The position numbers and the translations under genes were made by a program. From Cytophagales bacterium (GTDB lineage: Bacteria > Bacteroidota > Bacteroidia > Cytophagales > Cyclobacteriaceae), in the NCBI GenBank assembly GCA_025359125.1, contig JANYHI010000007.1, positions 124,001 through 188,000 on the forward strand: a stretch of 64,000 nucleotides of DNA, read 5' to 3'. Within the stretch, counting starts at the first letter, position 1. Every line of letters begins with the position of its first letter. The notes beneath the pieces were generated by a model. It saw nothing but the letters and a program-made list of their open reading frames with translations. It did not search any database and was not told the DNA's origin. This document shows positions 62,448-64,000 of this stretch, piece by piece.

Positions 62448-64000
62448 ATGGACGCACCCAAAAAGAACAAAACGAAATTACAACCGCCTGCCACGATGCA
62501 GAACTTTCCCATTGTAGGCATTGGCGCGAGCGCGGGAGGGCTTGATGCCTTTAAGCGGTTGCTAGTAGCAATACCCGAAAGCTCAGGAATGGCGTATGTG
62601 CTAGTGCAGCATCTTGATCCTTCACACGAAAGTCATTTGCCAGAAATTTTACAACGAGTAACAAAAATTCCGGTGTTAGAAATTACAGATAATATACATC
62701 TTGCTCCCGACCATATCTATGTAATTCCCTCCAGCAAAATGCTTTTTTCAACAGATGGTGTGCTCAAACTCATTGAACGCGAGAAGAAAACGCTCAATCT
62801 ATCCATTGATGTTTTTTTTACCTCTCTTGCCGATGCGCATAAGTAGTTTGCCGTAGGTGTTGTACTATCGGGCACTGGCAGCGATGGCACACTTGGATTG
62901 AAAGCCATTAAAGAACACGGAGGCATTAGCATTGCGCAAGACTCGGATTCTGCTGCATACAATAGCATGCCGCAAAGTGCGGTGAATGCAGGAGTAGTCG
63001 ATTTTATTTTAGCTCCAGAAAAAATCCCCGCTCAGCTTTCGCAAATCAACAGCGCATACCAAAAAAGCCATTTTTATAAAAACGAAGAAGAGCTTCCGAA
63101 AGACGATGAGAATATTTTCAAGCAAATTCTTTTGTTACTTCGCCAGCGCAGCGGAGTAGATTTTACATACTATAAGCAGCCAACTTTTCACAGGCGCATA
63201 GCGCGCAGAATAGCTATTCTAAAAAATACAAACATTGCCGACTACTTAAATTTTTTACGCATAGATAAAGCCGAACAAGATGCGCTTTTTCAGGATGTGC
63301 TTATTCCCGTCACATCTTTTTTTCGCGACCCGAAAACTTTTCAGGCATTAACAGAAACTGTTTTTCCTGCGCTATTCAAAAATAGAAAAGCGGATGAACC
63401 CATTCGCATTTGGATTGCAGGGTGTTCTACAGGCGAAGAAGCATTTTCTACAGCCATCTGCCTACATGAATTTCTAGGAGAGAATGCCAACGGCTATTGG
63501 AAACAAATAAAAATTCAAATCTTTGCTTCCGATATTTCTGATATAGCAATCAAGAAAGCACGTGCAGCAATTTACTCTAAAGCCGATGTAGAAAAACTTT
63601 CGGCAACGCAACTGAATAATTATTTTAAAAAAAATAATGATAATTACGAAGTGTGTAAGCTCATTCGCGATATGTGCGTATTTGCTCCTCACAATTTTTT
63701 AAAAGATCCCCCTTTTGCAAAAATGGATTTAATCAGTTGCTGCAATGTGCTCATCTACATGGATACTTTTTTACAGAAGAAAGCCTTTGCCACGTTTCAT
63801 TATGCACTCAAAGAAAACGGTTTTCTTCTTCTCGGAAAATCCGAAACTACTGGCGCATCATCCGAATTGTTCACACAAATTTCCAAGCACGATAAAATTT
63901 ATTCGCGCAAGCCCGCGCCAGGTCGGTTCATGCATATGGCCACCGAACCCGCCTACCCCACAGGCAGGCGCAGGGAAGAAGAGTTGACAACAAGAGATCA
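62448..64000 (+). pseudogene. CheB/CheR fusion protein gene interrupted by an in-frame amber codon (partial)
   Basis: The frame from 62448 encodes a CheB-type methylesterase domain: VGIGASAGGLDAF with Ser28, and VQHLDPSHES with His55. It stops at a TAG (62844-62846, codon 133). The same frame then continues open to the window end: FAVGVVLSGTGSDGTLGL with the esterase Asp146, and a CheR-type methyltransferase (SFFRDPKTFQAL, IWIAGCSTGEEAF, then DLISCCNVLIYM). The stop replaces a position where a Gln codon (CAG) fits, so one base change explains it. As written, the short product lacks its catalytic Asp. The 3' end lies outside the window. Confidence 0.85.
63948..63975 (+). other. GC-rich hairpin segment within the CheB/CheR frame
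   Basis: CGCCT (63950-63954) pairs with AGGCG (63966-63970) in a stretch (CCCGCCTACC...GGCAGGCGCAGG) that is far richer in GC than its surroundings. It stays in frame and encodes Pro/Arg-rich residues. It resembles the kind of small dispersed repeat seen in some Bacteroidota, but only one copy is visible here. Confidence 0.35.

Noticed and set aside
62844-62846. TAG read as a sense codon (stop-codon reassignment)
   Set aside because: TAG is an ordinary terminator elsewhere in the window, for example nusB, dxs-linked hydrolase, the RND permease, the TonB receptor and ubiA-like genes.

Overview
The window is AT-rich chromosomal DNA from a gliding-type member of the Bacteroidota, most likely the order Cytophagales. 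The evidence is the gldKLMN core of the type IX secretion system behind a PorP/SprF-like gene, many promoter-like TAnnTTTG boxes typical of the phylum, a thiamine pyrophosphate (TPP) riboswitch placed directly before a TonB-dependent receptor, and Bacteroidota family variants such as the long AtpB, the extended NusB and the GT5-only glycogen synthase beside panC. No rRNA, tRNA, insertion sequence, prophage or CRISPR array is visible.

Layout. 0-5 kb: type IX secretion and gliding motor (porP/sprF end, gldK, gldL, gldM, gldN), closed by a strong terminator. 5-13.5 kb: mostly minus-strand housekeeping genes (DUF4286, a saccharopine dehydrogenase-like enzyme, AIM24, gltX, ridA, glmS, GT5-only glycogen synthase), with a plus-strand 3-hydroxyacyl-CoA dehydrogenase-like gene between ridA and glmS. 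13.6-17 kb: panC-panD, a membrane flippase-like gene, rfaE2 and a membrane zinc peptidase. 17-25 kb: acyl-CoA dehydrogenase, a 1131-residue propeller-amidohydrolase, a minus-strand ABC exporter and nusB. 25-28 kb: YtxH, DUF1573, yajC, YbbR-like and coaE. 28.4-33.9 kb: a complete RND efflux operon (adaptor, permease, TolC). 34-38.4 kb: scpA, dxs, a hydrolase and an unrecognised membrane/zinc-ribbon protein. 38.5-43.6 kb: ATP synthase genes atpBEFHAG without the beta and epsilon genes. 43.7-47 kb: a dimethylformamidase-like protein, fatty acid desaturase and phosphatidylserine decarboxylase. 47-53.5 kb: TPP riboswitch with TonB-dependent receptor, UbiA prenyltransferase, purN, a serine hydrolase, and a ParB-like/HAD gene pair. 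53.6-57.5 kb: an OmpR-type two-component system, a second DUF1573 protein and a Tat-exported aminotransferase.

57.9-64 kb is the least ordinary stretch: a signalling island of five stand-alone receiver proteins, a soluble histidine kinase whose whole N-terminal half is a 21-residue (three-heptad) tandem repeat, and a CheB/CheR fusion gene broken by a single in-frame amber codon that separates the esterase Ser/His from its Asp. The island also contains two structured-looking non-coding segments. How these parts work together is inference: the kinase probably feeds several receivers as a cytoplasmic phosphorelay, but nothing in the window shows its signal or output.
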